The notes under the pieces were generated by a model, which saw only the letters and a list, made by a program, of their open reading frames with translations, was not told the DNA's origin and made no database searches. The position numbers were made by a program, and so were the translations under genes. Source: a virus. Taken from it: a stretch of 55,999 bases of DNA. The DNA is taken from positions 1-55,999 of the IMG/VR virus record IMGVR_UViG_3300018036_000011; one strand, 5' to 3'. This document shows, piece by piece, positions 46,698 through 55,131 of this stretch. How positions within the stretch are numbered: the first letter of the stretch is position 1; every line of letters begins with the position of its first letter.

Positions 46698-48361
46698 AAC
46701 CTGCCACCCTCTTCAGCAGGCTTGCTGTATTTGAGAGATAGATTCTTAGCTATTGTTTCAATAACTTCAGTGTTCTCAGCAAGCATACGACCAGCTTCAC
46801 CATAGATACCTCTAAGTACCTCGTTAAACTGAGAATCGTTAAGAGTCCACATGTCTCTTTCCAACTTAGCTTTGGTAGAGATGGGGTCTACATTAAGAAG
46901 CTCTAAGATAACATCAATGTCCAAAGAACCTTTTTGGTAAAGGTTGAACAGAGCATCAAATGTATCTTGGTTGTCTCGAAGCCCAAGGCGAGTAAAGCTA
47001 AGGGTTGGGTGTAGAACTATCTCTTCCCCATCTTCATCTTCTTCGATGAAGCCCATACGCTTACACATAGGCTTTAGGATATTTTCCTCTACCATTTCTT
47101 GGAGGACTTCTCTCATAAGCATATAACGTGTATTGATGACTTCAAGATTGATTCTATCTCCAGAATAGCTTGACTCTCCAGATAGAAGAGACTCTGTGAC
47201 ACCAAGACCAGCATACATTTGTCGGTCTGTCATATCATACTCACCAGAGAGTTCAAGCAGACGAGAATCAGCACCCATCTCTTCCCAAGAAACTTGGAAG
47301 TTGGCAATGATTGAGTAGTCTGGGTCTTGGAGAGCAATGTCTACTTGTTCTCTCAATGCTTCAACATCTGCTGCATCCATATCCTCTGCATAGACAAGTC
47401 GAATAGGTGTCATGTGTCTTGAAGCGATAGAGGTTTGTGCCTGTCTGAGTTTGTCTCTGTAAACCAAGATCCTTAAACAACGCTCAAGCATTGAGTGTCC
47501 TCTGGGTTCATATTGAGATTTCTTACGAGCCATGTAGTAAACAAAAGACCCTTGATCTGGATCTGTGTTTAGTCTGATGTTTCTACCTTCTCTAATTGCT
47601 TCTACAACATCTTCAGGCATTGACTCTACAACCCTTAATGCAGAGGGGTCTTGTAAAGTTGCTCTTTCTACAATGTCTTTAGTCTTACTGTCAGGTATAA
47701 GCTCTATAATTTTTTCACTTGTGAAAGGAAAGCTTTCCATATGAACTTGCTCTGGAGGTAGGACTCTTAGACCTGTCCAGCCTTTGTAGTTCTTCTTGAG
47801 CCATCTGTAAGCTCTAACATTTGAATCCGAGTATTCTTCCCACTCTGTTGCAGCACTGCCATCTTCCCTAAGTACATTTCGTTCTTTATGTGTAACAGAC
47901 TTAGGCATATCAGGGTTATTATCTTCACAGAACACAAAAACTTCACCTAAGAGATTGTATTCATGGAGGATTTCTATGAGTCTGTGCAAGAGACCTGTTC
48001 TTTTAGCCCACTTCTCACAGAATCTGAGTGCTTCATTGGCCATTTCATGGTTTCTAGCTTTTGGTAATCCAAGTCTGATTTTACTAAGAGGCAATTCAGT
48101 GTGCAGGTCAACAGCTTGACCAACAAAGGGGTCTGTTCTATAGAAGAATCTAAAATAGTTTCTTTGCTCATCTTGGCTTTGGGGTAGTTCTAAAAAGTCG
48201 GTAGACAATTCAGGACTGTAGAAGTTTCCCCCAGAGCCCATCATAGTTCCATTTGTAGTCATAGCAACTTTGACTCTGGACTTCATATCTTTGAGATCAA
48301 ACTTTCTAGTGGTTGCTTTTGATCTTGATTGAACTTTCCCAATAATATCTTCCTCACTCAT
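46694..48361 (-). CDS. Portal protein
   Basis: Forms the dodecameric ring at one vertex of the head through which DNA is packaged. The 555-residue sequence has typical portal features: an N-terminal FRFFYRTDPFVGQAVDLHTE segment, LHEYNLLGEVFVFCED (clip/wing strand) near residue 140, LRVLPPEQVHMESFPFT near 205, and SYSGDRINLEVINTRYMLMR near 395, which fits the stem/crown helix. The C-terminal 100 residues are helical and acidic. It overlaps the small gene upstream by four bases (ATGA). The gene is near terL, as expected of a packaging cluster. Confidence 0.88.
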   Translation of the reverse strand: MSEEDIIGKVQSRSKATTRKFDLKDMKSRVKVAMTTNGTMMGSGGNFYSPELSTDFLELPQSQDEQRNYFRFFYRTDPFVGQAVDLHTELPLSKIRLGLPKARNHEMANEALRFCEKWAKRTGLLHRLIEILHEYNLLGEVFVFCEDNNPDMPKSVTHKERNVLREDGSAATEWEEYSDSNVRAYRWLKKNYKGWTGLRVLPPEQVHMESFPFTSEKIIELIPDSKTKDIVERATLQDPSALRVVESMPEDVVEAIREGRNIRLNTDPDQGSFVYYMARKKSQYEPRGHSMLERCLRILVYRDKLRQAQTSIASRHMTPIRLVYAEDMDAADVEALREQVDIALQDPDYSIIANFQVSWEEMGADSRLLELSGEYDMTDRQMYAGLGVTESLLSGESSYSGDRINLEVINTRYMLMREVLQEMVEENILKPMCKRMGFIEEDEDGEEIVLHPTLSFTRLGLRDNQDTFDALFNLYQKGSLDIDVILELLNVDPISTKAKLERDMWTLNDSQFNEVLRGIYGEAGRMLAENTEVIETIAKNLSLKYSKPAEEGGRF

Positions 48362-48603
48362 TTGCTCTTCCTTTTCTTAATTGCTTTCAGATAGCTCTTA
48401 ATTATTTTTTTAAGTAAAACAATATGATCTGGGTTTCCTTCAAAAAAGGCAGCCCAAGACCCACCTTTTTTTTGATATACCAGAGATACCTTCTCCAGAA
48501 CATCTTGTGAAGGCTTAGAAAAGCCATAGATAGTGAAGATCTTTTTTATAATCCTAAGATCTGCTCTTTCTTGCTCTCTGAATTCATATCTTTTTTTAGT
48601 CAT
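48358..48603 (-). CDS. Small basic protein upstream of portal
   Basis: An 81-residue lysine-rich helical protein (ADLRIIKKIFTIYGFSKPSQ, then LKKIIKSYLKAIKKRKSK at the end). The ATG is directly behind AAAGGAGGAGAT. It overlaps the portal gene by the ATGA signal, so expression is coupled. Small basic proteins in this position could be DNA-binding or packaging accessory factors; the sequence shows no family. Confidence 0.6.
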   Translation of the reverse strand: MTKKRYEFREQERADLRIIKKIFTIYGFSKPSQDVLEKVSLVYQKKGGSWAAFFEGNPDHIVLLKKIIKSYLKAIKKRKSK

Positions 48604-48642
48604 ATCTCCTCCTTTATTATACTAGAGGAGATAAAAACTATA

Positions 48643-49155
48643 TCAAGACTCTACAACTTTTAAGTACAATTTTTTCCACTGACCCATTTTTGGTTCGGGG
48701 TGAGAGGAAAGCATATTAAAAGCTTCCCAGAGCTTAAGGGAATCTTCTAAAGGTATATCTTTCATTTTATAACTGATGGTCATTTCAGTTCTTTTCTTCA
48801 ATATATCAATGTCAGAAACTGCATCTTGGCTTGTTTCTTCAAAGATGTCTTCTTTCTTTTTATATACCCAAGGAGTCAAGTTGTACTTGGACTCTAATAG
48901 ATAACAGGCTTTATTAAACTCAACTCCCTCTATCTCCATAACAGTAGATATAGAGTCTCTCGTTTTACCACAGGCAAAGCAATACCATGAGTTAGACTCT
49001 GGGTATGCTCTGGCACTAGGTGCGTTGTCTGAACCATCACCATGCAAGTCACAACGGAACTGTTGTTCTTTCTCAACGTTGATAACATCATAACCATATC
49101 CACTAAGCACAGACATGATTGATATTTTTTCTTTTATACGCTCAGATCTTTTCAA
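48643..49155 (-). CDS. Isolated primase-type CHC2 zinc-finger protein
   Basis: The N-terminal 80 residues match the zinc-binding domain of DnaG primase: FRCDLHGDGSDNAPSARAYP and SWYCFACGKTRDSIS give the CxxH...CxxC metal site, followed by the helix VEFNKACYLLESKYNL. The TOPRIM catalytic domain is absent; the remainder is a short helical region. Start is TTG at 49155, supported by AAAGG at nine bases; the first ATG in frame lies inside the domain. A single-domain protein could recognise template for a separately encoded catalytic subunit, or be a regulator. Confidence 0.7.
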   Translation of the reverse strand: MKRSERIKEKISIMSVLSGYGYDVINVEKEQQFRCDLHGDGSDNAPSARAYPESNSWYCFACGKTRDSISTVMEIEGVEFNKACYLLESKYNLTPWVYKKKEDIFEETSQDAVSDIDILKKRTEMTISYKMKDIPLEDSLKLWEAFNMLSSHPEPKMGQWKKLYLKVVES

Positions 49156-49350
49156 TACTGAATGCCTTTCTTAGGTTTCTGGAAAAAAGGATAGCTTCCA
49201 AGTAAGATTGGAAGGTAAGGCTCTTGTTTTCAAATTTAACTATGTACATCTTAAAAATCACTTTCAGCTATGGTGGGCTTAAAGATCTTTATAGAAAGTT
49301 TATAAGAAGTTCTACTTCAAATATGATTATTTTTAAGGTGGTTATAAGTT

Positions 49351-49761
49351 ATGAGTAAGAATGTTCCTGTAGACAAAAAGCTCTGGTCTGAAATTCAATC
49401 CCTAGCAAAAGGTGAGAGAAAGACACCTGTTTCTAGGGGCAAAGAAACTGTGAACCCTGTCAACAATGGTTCAGGGTTTAAAGTATTCCCATCTGCTTAT
49501 GCCAATGGCTGGGCTTTGGCTCAGTACAAAAGACTAGGTGGCAAGTGGAAGAAAGAAAGCTCAGAGTTCAAAGAGCCTCGCAAGTGGGACAAAGAACACT
49601 GTGAATCTAAGACCTGTGATGAGATGGGCTTTTCAGAAAAGGCATCTTGTAGACCTTATAAGAACTGCTACAAGAAATCGAGTACTGAAGAATCTCTATT
49701 GTATAATGTTGTAAACAGATACATGGAGAAAATATATGACAGTCGAAGAGATCGTTTTTAA
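49351..49761 (+). CDS. DUF5872-like protein
   Basis: A 136-residue protein. The centre reads FKVFPSAYANGWALAQYKRL followed by GGKWKKES, the conserved core of a small domain common in large phages (DUF5872). A cysteine cluster follows (HCESKTCDEMGF, SCRPYKNC), maybe a zinc site. The C-terminus LLYNVVNRYMEKIYDSRRD vaguely recalls the RVASRYLR tag of other genes. The ATG follows AAGGTGG. The methyltransferase gene overlaps its end by 26 bases. Role unknown; a virion location has been suggested for such proteins only by context. Confidence 0.6.
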   Translation: MSKNVPVDKKLWSEIQSLAKGERKTPVSRGKETVNPVNNGSGFKVFPSAYANGWALAQYKRLGGKWKKESSEFKEPRKWDKEHCESKTCDEMGFSEKASCRPYKNCYKKSSTEESLLYNVVNRYMEKIYDSRRDRF

Positions 49762-50749
49762 GATCAAAAGTTTAGAATGGGATATTCAAAATCTTAGCTT
49801 GGATAATTCCAGAGTCCAAAAGATTACAATGGCTCTTTCTTCTTTGAATAACTTAGTCCAGAATAAAGTTTCGGAAGCGGACACAGATTCAGGGGACTTA
49901 GAGAAAGACGATAGACAGAGGTCTAGCACATTCAATGGTATGTCTGCTAAAGAGTGGGTTCTCAATAGCAGGAATGTCTGGTCTGATGTCTTTCAACCAC
50001 CAAGAACAAAAGAAGAAGCAGAACATGGAGCAACTTACCCTAAAAGCCTAACTGATAGGCTTATCTCCATGTATTCAAAAGAAGGCGATTTAGTTTTCGA
50101 TCCTTTTTTGGGTACAGGTACTTCCTTAATGTCTGCCATATTTAAGAACAGAGATGCTGTTGGTATTGAACTTAACCCAGAGTTCTTTGAGTTTGCTCAA
50201 AAGAGAGTTAACTCAGAGTATTCAATGTTCAGCACATGTGATGTAAAGCTATATAACGATAACTGTATGAACTTGGACAACTACTTAAAAGATGAGTCTG
50301 TTCAACTTACAGTGACTTCCCCACCTTACGCTGACTTTATCCAGAAGTCTTTAGAGGACAGGGCTAAGGTACACAAGGACTCTATTATAAAGAACAAGAA
50401 TAACTCATCGGTTCGTCAGTATTCTACATCGAAAGAAGACTTTGGGAACTTACCTTATGATGAGTTCTTAAAAGAGGCACAGGGTCTCCTAAGTCTTATC
50501 CTCAAGAAGACAAAGAGTGGAGGTTATGGTGCTTGGGTTGTTAAAGATTATAGAGACACGAAGAATGGCATTCCTTATGTAGACTTCCATTCTGACTTAG
50601 CTAAGGTTGGAGAGGCAGCAGGTTTTAAATACCATGACCTTATTGTTTGGGATCAGAGTAATCAGAGAAGTCTTTTTCTACAGGGATACCCTAGTAAGTT
50701 TTACACAAACCAAAACTCTAGCTTCATCGTTGTCTTTAGGAAAGACTAG
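49736..50749 (+). CDS. DNA methyltransferase, beta class (N6-adenine or N4-cytosine)
   Basis: An AdoMet-dependent DNA-amino methyltransferase of 337 residues. Catalytic motif IV is TVTSPPYADF near residue 200, and AdoMet motif I is FDPFLGTGTSLMSAIF near 120, followed by AVGIELNPEFFEFAQ. The SPPY form suits N4-cytosine or N6-adenine; the sequence does not decide. The first 75 residues are a helical segment not seen in the core family. ATG follows GGAGAAAATAT and lies inside the preceding gene. No restriction endonuclease is nearby, so it is an orphan, probably protecting phage DNA. Confidence 0.85.
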   Translation: MTVEEIVFKIKSLEWDIQNLSLDNSRVQKITMALSSLNNLVQNKVSEADTDSGDLEKDDRQRSSTFNGMSAKEWVLNSRNVWSDVFQPPRTKEEAEHGATYPKSLTDRLISMYSKEGDLVFDPFLGTGTSLMSAIFKNRDAVGIELNPEFFEFAQKRVNSEYSMFSTCDVKLYNDNCMNLDNYLKDESVQLTVTSPPYADFIQKSLEDRAKVHKDSIIKNKNNSSVRQYSTSKEDFGNLPYDEFLKEAQGLLSLILKKTKSGGYGAWVVKDYRDTKNGIPYVDFHSDLAKVGEAAGFKYHDLIVWDQSNQRSLFLQGYPSKFYTNQNSSFIVVFRKD

Positions 50750-50800
50750 TTTCTGTTTTGTAGTTTTTTAATGGTCTGCCTTAAAACACAGGAGGTAGTT

Positions 50801-53431
50801 ATGTCCAAAAAAGCTGTCAAAAGAGATGACCCTAAAAAAAAGAACACAGGTGAAGGTGGTCTTGATACATGGTTTGCAGGGCATGGTGGTGGTAAACCTG
50901 ATGAAAGAGCAACATGGGGTGATTGGGTTTCTATAACTCCTGTTAAGAAAACAATAACTAAAGAAGATGGATCTAAGAAGACATATGAACCAGGTGACAT
51001 TGTTGGCCCATGTGGGATATCTAGTGACCCAGAGTGGTCATCCATTACAGAGAATGGAAAAAAGCCCCTCAAATGTATGCCAAGAGAAAAAGCTCATGAT
51101 ATGGCAAAAAAAGACAGAGCAGAACTCGCTAAGAACAAGAAAAAACAAGAGAGTGGTGGAAAGAAGCCTACTAACACTCCTACCTTTTCTGAGGAAGCTA
51201 AAGAAGTTTTAGACAAGAAGTCTGCTCTAGGGATTACTAGAAACTCTAGGGCTGTATCGAAGCTGAAAAAAGCTATCTTACACCTTTTAGCTTTCTATGC
51301 AGAAGATCAAGACAAGAAGATTACAGAGTTCTTGAGCCTTGTTTTGGATAAAGTCGAGTCTAGGCTTCAAAATCAGTTCAATATCAGAAGGTTTTCTTTA
51401 GAATCTGCTTCAATAAATAGGTATGACCCTTCTGCAACTAACATTTCCCTTTACTATGCGATAAATGGGGGGAGTTATAGGGTAGACCTGAACATAGGGT
51501 ATTCAAACCAATACTCTAGATTTAATAGCAATGTTCCTTTGAGAAAGAGAATGGGTGTAGCTCTGTACTCCATAAAAAAGGTGGCAAGTAGTTCTATCTT
51601 AATCCCACCCCCACCCTCTGAAGAAGAACACCTCCGAGAGCTTTCTGAAGTATCGTATCAGTATGAAAATAGATATAATGCTCCAGAGTTGCAGGACGCT
51701 TTAGATTCAAGTTCAGAACATCTTTTTTCAAATCTCTTACTAGAACATGGTCATGTTGAGTCACCTGTTAACATCAAATCTATGATGGATGGGATTCTGG
51801 GAAGTATAGTTATTCATAAAAGCTTCTTCAATGTCTCAAGGCCTAATGTTCTAGCTAGCAAACATGGTATTCCATTTAAGTATGACTACTTAGAGTCTGC
51901 ACAGACACCTAGCTACCCTAGTGGACACACAGCTCAGGCTTACTATGCTGCTCTCTTACTTGCTGATAAATACCCTCTCCTGAGAGAGGGTTTATTAAAT
52001 ATAGCCAGGATGGTTGAACAATCGAGAGTAGATAGAGGTGTCCATTACCCTTCAGACAACAAGGCAGGTAAACTACTCGCTACTGTTCTTTATGAGAATA
52101 AGAAGCTAGGAAAGAAAGCAGACTTCTTTAGAGAAGTATCTCCACCAGATTCTTTAACAAGTTTAAATCAAGGAAGTCATGGTAAGGATGAGAACCCCGA
52201 TGGTGTAAATGACCACAGTTCTTTGCCTAATGGGGATTCAGCAAGGAATATAGGCAGACCTTCTCCAGATTCTCCTAATCTGAAGTATAAAGATCTTCAC
52301 AATCAACCTAGACCTACAAATGTTATAGACAGAGGGTATGTGAATAACAGTGGTAGTGGTTCAGCGAGGGTCATACCTCAGTCTTTAAAACAAGCTGGTT
52401 CTCAACCTGCACAAGATTTAGCTGGTGTGAAGACATGGGTGACTAAGACCAGACAAGATCAAATAAATAATGACACTAACCCCGAAAAGACAAGAGCAGA
52501 TTATGAAGACGGTAAGCCTCAGAGAGACAGAGTTCTACCTTTACCTAGTGGACACCCAGAGGGGAGAACGGAAGACAGGGCAGCACCGAAAGGATTTAAT
52601 ACTGTGCCCGATTCTAGTGGTCAGGGTGGACAGAATAGACCACCGAAAGATCCAAGTGCATTAAAAGACCAACCAGAGGGTAAAGCACTACACGAAAGAC
52701 CTCGATCTAGTGCTGTTCCAGGAGAGAACTATGGACATCCTTATATAGATCAGTCTACTTCTACGGGTCTTAAACGCAGAATTGTGGGAAATACTGAATT
52801 CTGGGATGTTGAAGATGGTGAGGTTGTGGCTGGTCAGTCTAAGCGTAAGACCAACTATAGAATCAAACGCAGACTTAGGATGCGACCTAGTACAAAGTCT
52901 CTTCGCAAGAGAAGAACCAATGTACAACAAAGAAATAGGCAACGGAAGCTATATAGAAAACGAATCAAGACAGACTCTAATTTTAGAAAGAACAGAAAAG
53001 ACTATCGTAAGCAGTATTACAAGAAGCACAAAAAAAGCTCAGAAGGTGAAGTTCTTCCTTTTGAGACTCAAGGGCTAAAGAAAAGTAAGATGATTAAACA
53101 GATGCCTGCTCAAATAGATGAGATCTGGGATGTTGATGACAATGGTGAATTAATAAAAGTTGCTGTAAGGTCTTTGATGCCTCAAAAAAATAGACAGAAG
53201 AAGATGAAGGGTCAAGTCCGTATTGAATATGATAAGAAAAGAAGACGGATGTCCAAAGGTGAAAAGCACAAAGAGTCTCTCAGGGCTAAAAGAAGATATA
53301 ATAGAAACCCCAATAGGGCTATAAAGTATCAACAAAACAGGAGAAAGAGGCCAAAGCCTTATAGTCGTAAGGAATTTGGTGGCCCTCGAACTAAAATCCA
53401 ACAGAAAAAACAGAAAGAGAAAGATAAATGA
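50801..53431 (+). CDS. Large putative virion protein with PAP2-type phosphatase signature
   Basis: I start at ATG 50801 behind AGGAGGTAGTT, giving 876 residues. Residues 15-105 match a small phage domain (GEGGLDTWFAGHGGGKPDER, then ATWGDWVSITP) related to DUF6321-type sequences. Residues about 345-440 carry the three PAP2/haloperoxidase phosphatase motifs in order: KSFFNVSRP, PSYPSGHTAQAY and SRVDRGVHYPSD. A long Gly/Pro/Ser/Asp-rich stretch follows (about 450-660) and the last 200 residues are extremely basic (KRKTNYRIKRRLRMR), likely binding DNA. I cannot say whether it is an ejected protein or a head protein. The Dps gene overlaps its end. Confidence 0.7.
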   Translation: MSKKAVKRDDPKKKNTGEGGLDTWFAGHGGGKPDERATWGDWVSITPVKKTITKEDGSKKTYEPGDIVGPCGISSDPEWSSITENGKKPLKCMPREKAHDMAKKDRAELAKNKKKQESGGKKPTNTPTFSEEAKEVLDKKSALGITRNSRAVSKLKKAILHLLAFYAEDQDKKITEFLSLVLDKVESRLQNQFNIRRFSLESASINRYDPSATNISLYYAINGGSYRVDLNIGYSNQYSRFNSNVPLRKRMGVALYSIKKVASSSILIPPPPSEEEHLRELSEVSYQYENRYNAPELQDALDSSSEHLFSNLLLEHGHVESPVNIKSMMDGILGSIVIHKSFFNVSRPNVLASKHGIPFKYDYLESAQTPSYPSGHTAQAYYAALLLADKYPLLREGLLNIARMVEQSRVDRGVHYPSDNKAGKLLATVLYENKKLGKKADFFREVSPPDSLTSLNQGSHGKDENPDGVNDHSSLPNGDSARNIGRPSPDSPNLKYKDLHNQPRPTNVIDRGYVNNSGSGSARVIPQSLKQAGSQPAQDLAGVKTWVTKTRQDQINNDTNPEKTRADYEDGKPQRDRVLPLPSGHPEGRTEDRAAPKGFNTVPDSSGQGGQNRPPKDPSALKDQPEGKALHERPRSSAVPGENYGHPYIDQSTSTGLKRRIVGNTEFWDVEDGEVVAGQSKRKTNYRIKRRLRMRPSTKSLRKRRTNVQQRNRQRKLYRKRIKTDSNFRKNRKDYRKQYYKKHKKSSEGEVLPFETQGLKKSKMIKQMPAQIDEIWDVDDNGELIKVAVRSLMPQKNRQKKMKGQVRIEYDKKRRRMSKGEKHKESLRAKRRYNRNPNRAIKYQQNRRKRPKPYSRKEFGGPRTKIQQKKQKEKDK

Positions 53432-54063
53432 TTATAGAAGCAAGTAATTTAGCAGTATTACAGTTTGTACTCTGCACCCTTAGAGCTGCTCACTGGTCTC
53501 ATTGGACTAGCCATTGGCAAGTCAGAGGTGGTCATTTTTATGGAGACCATGAAATGATGGATAGGATTTATAGTTCTTTAGTAGAAGAGATTGATCTTCT
53601 TGCAGAGAAGATTGCAGCTTCTGCTGGGTCAGAAGCATTAGATCCTGTTCCTCAAGCTCAACTTATGGCAAACAAGTTGCTTCCTATTGTTGAAATAAAG
53701 GGAGAAAAAGACCCTATAAAAAGGGCTTTGTTTGTAGAGGAGGCTTTGCAGTTCATATTCAAGCATTCTTATAACATCCTTAAGGAAAGAGATGCCTTGA
53801 CTCTAGGTATGGATGATTTCCTCATGTCTATTGCAAGTGCTCACGAAACCAATCTTTATCTTTTGAGACAGAGATGTGATAGTAGACCTATGTCCCGTAA
53901 AGCCTTTAACAAATACAACCCCACAGAGCTTATCTTGCAGTTATATAGAGTCCTATACAAAAATGGTCTTACAGATACTGTTGAGTACTTAAATAAGCAC
54001 AGAGTACCTAAGGTTGTAAATGATGCTTGGATAAACAGGGGTAAACTCGAGCTTATCGACTAG
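53428..54063 (+). CDS. dps: Dps-like ferritin with intact ferroxidase ligands
   Basis: A 211-residue, all-helical protein. HWQVRGGHFYGDHEMMD and the next helix (RIYSSLVEEIDLLAEKIA) hold His, His, Asp, Asp and Glu at offsets 0, 12, 16, 27 and 31, exactly the spacing of H51, H63, D67, D78 and E82 of E. coli Dps. Dps shells of 12 subunits oxidise and store iron and protect DNA. The C-terminal 60 residues extend beyond a normal Dps. It starts inside the preceding gene (ATGA at 53428), so the two are co-translated. Iron chemistry or virion protection are both possible; the ligands say ferroxidase. Confidence 0.8.
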   Translation: MIIEASNLAVLQFVLCTLRAAHWSHWTSHWQVRGGHFYGDHEMMDRIYSSLVEEIDLLAEKIAASAGSEALDPVPQAQLMANKLLPIVEIKGEKDPIKRALFVEEALQFIFKHSYNILKERDALTLGMDDFLMSIASAHETNLYLLRQRCDSRPMSRKAFNKYNPTELILQLYRVLYKNGLTDTVEYLNKHRVPKVVNDAWINRGKLELID

Positions 54064-54085
54064 ATTCTATTGTTAAAAAAATAAT

Positions 54086-54120
54086 CCCCCCATGTCTGTA
54101 TTTGATAATAAGAGTAAATA
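54086..54120 (+). promoter_or_regulatory. C-tract promoter-like element
   Basis: CCCCCC, ten bases, TTGATAATAA, then GAGTAAATA, about 38 bases before the TATG-start gene at 54150. One of three strong copies of the element described at 18531-18561. Confidence 0.5.
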
Positions 54121-54149
54121 CAGATTAAATTAGAAAAGGATTATTTATT

Positions 54150-54659
54150 ATGGCAATTCAAACAGTTGAAGTTAAAATTGAGAATCTCCCAGCCCACATT
54201 TCAGCCCCTTTCTATGGCAAGAATGTTGATGAGAATGGGAACGCTCTTCCAAGCAAGAGAGAGAAGTCTTGGACATTCACCCTAAGTAATAGTCGGTTGA
54301 ATACACACATGACTTTCAAGTCTGTTCGTTCAAAAGGTGACTACCTTACTGATCCCACAACTCTATATGTTATGGATGGTAATGATGTTTATGAGAGAAT
54401 CGGTACTGTCGCTTTTGGTGTCTTCCGACCCTCAGCAGTAAATACCTCTCGGTTAGTCCTAGCACAAGAGACACTAAGCTGGTTATTGCAATCAACTCAA
54501 GAGGACATGGATAACTCTCCACACCTCAAGATTTACGCTCAGTCTCGGTGTGCTAGGTGTGCTAGAAAGCTAACGAACCCCAACTCTATCGAGTTTTTCT
54601 TTGGGCCTATTTGTCGAGGCAAGGCAAACATTAGTAAGCCTGCTCAACCTAAGAAGTAA
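54150..54659 (+). CDS. DUF6011-like protein with C-terminal zinc finger
   Basis: A 169-residue protein. The first 110 residues form a beta-rich domain (WTFTLSNSRLNTHMTFKSVR). The C-terminus carries QSRCARCARKLTNPNSIEFF followed by FGPICRGKA, the CxxCxxxL...GPxC pattern of the small DUF6011 zinc finger. The ATG follows AAAAGGATTATTTATT. It has its own C-tract promoter-like element and appears monocistronic. In other phages DUF6011 proteins are of unknown role; nucleic-acid binding is a reasonable guess. Confidence 0.65.
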   Translation: MAIQTVEVKIENLPAHISAPFYGKNVDENGNALPSKREKSWTFTLSNSRLNTHMTFKSVRSKGDYLTDPTTLYVMDGNDVYERIGTVAFGVFRPSAVNTSRLVLAQETLSWLLQSTQEDMDNSPHLKIYAQSRCARCARKLTNPNSIEFFFGPICRGKANISKPAQPKK

Positions 54660-54660
54660 T

Positions 54661-54741
54661 TTACTTCAGTAGGTCTTTTATTGCACCAAAGAAGAATGGG
54701 GAATAAAAGACAAATATCATTGTGATGTATATGTAGCTCAT
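54661..54741 (-). CDS. Tiny membrane peptide
   Basis: A 26-residue ORF: SYIYITMIFVFYSPFFFGAI after the initiator methionine, then KDLLK. It is one hydrophobic helix with a basic tail. The ATG at 54741 follows GAAAGGTTTCAGTT, a good binding site for this genome. It runs against the DUF6011-like gene and is divergent from the next small gene. Short lengths occur by chance, so support is limited to composition and the binding site. Confidence 0.35.
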   Translation of the reverse strand: MSYIYITMIFVFYSPFFFGAIKDLLK

Positions 54742-54812
54742 AACTGAAACCTTTCAAAGCTTTTAGTTTTTTCGCCATATACTCACCTAAATAAGAAAAG
54801 GCAAGGCGGTTT

Positions 54813-54983
54813 ATGAATTTTTTTGACAGGTTTATTTCTAAAAACCTAGACAATGCTTGGGTGATGCTTCCTATTAGCTCCCTATTCATGTTTGGCTATA
54901 TTTTTTGCATCTCACTGTGGTTTTCTTCACCTATAATTATTTTGATGGTGATCGCCCATTATTTAGATGCTTGGGGGTTATAG
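54813..54983 (+). CDS. Small membrane protein
   Basis: A 56-residue protein: an amphipathic start (NFFDRFISKNLDNAWVM) and two hydrophobic segments (LPISSLFMFGYIFCISLWF and PIIILMVIAHYL). The ATG follows AAGGCGGTTT. It is placed between divergent transcripts, with a C-tract element immediately after its stop. Holin, superinfection-exclusion or host-membrane functions would be typical of such proteins, but I see nothing that decides. Confidence 0.5.
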   Translation: MNFFDRFISKNLDNAWVMLPISSLFMFGYIFCISLWFSSPIIILMVIAHYLDAWGL

Positions 54984-54990
54984 AAATATA

Positions 54991-55026
54991 CCCCCCCCTC
55001 ATTACTATTGATAATAATAGTAAATA
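54991..55026 (+). promoter_or_regulatory. C-tract promoter-like element
   Basis: CCCCCCCC, nine bases, TTGATAATAA, TAGTAAATAAC, about 27 bases before the micro-ORF at 55054. The C-tract is the longest of the set. Together with the element at 54086 it shows the motif twice within 1 kb, both on the plus strand and both before a small gene. Confidence 0.5.
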
Positions 55027-55053
55027 ACAACACAAAACAGAAACGAGGATATT

Positions 55054-55131
55054 ATGATTGTACTATACAGCATTATTTTAACAGCCAGCTATACAGTTCT
55101 ACTAATGAGTGCTCTTGAGGTTCAGAATTAA
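55054..55131 (+). CDS. Hydrophobic micro-protein
   Basis: A 25-residue ORF: IVLYSIILTASYTVLLMSAL after the initiator methionine, then EVQN. The ATG follows ACGAGGATATT. It looks like a single-span membrane peptide, similar in size and form to type I toxin or phage-encoded membrane peptides. It is the first reading frame after the C-tract promoter-like element, and the next micro-ORF starts directly at its stop. Confidence 0.4.
   Translation: MIVLYSIILTASYTVLLMSALEVQN

Noticed and set aside
49156-49350. CTTCCAA/TTGGAAG hairpin upstream of the primase zinc-finger gene as a terminator
   Set aside because: The stem is only 7 bp and the T-run is several bases away in both directions; I see no other feature in this 195-base gap.
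54644-54889. 81-codon minus-strand ORF covering the DUF6011-like gene end and the small membrane genes
   Set aside because: No binding site; it crosses two better-supported small ORFs and the divergent promoter region.
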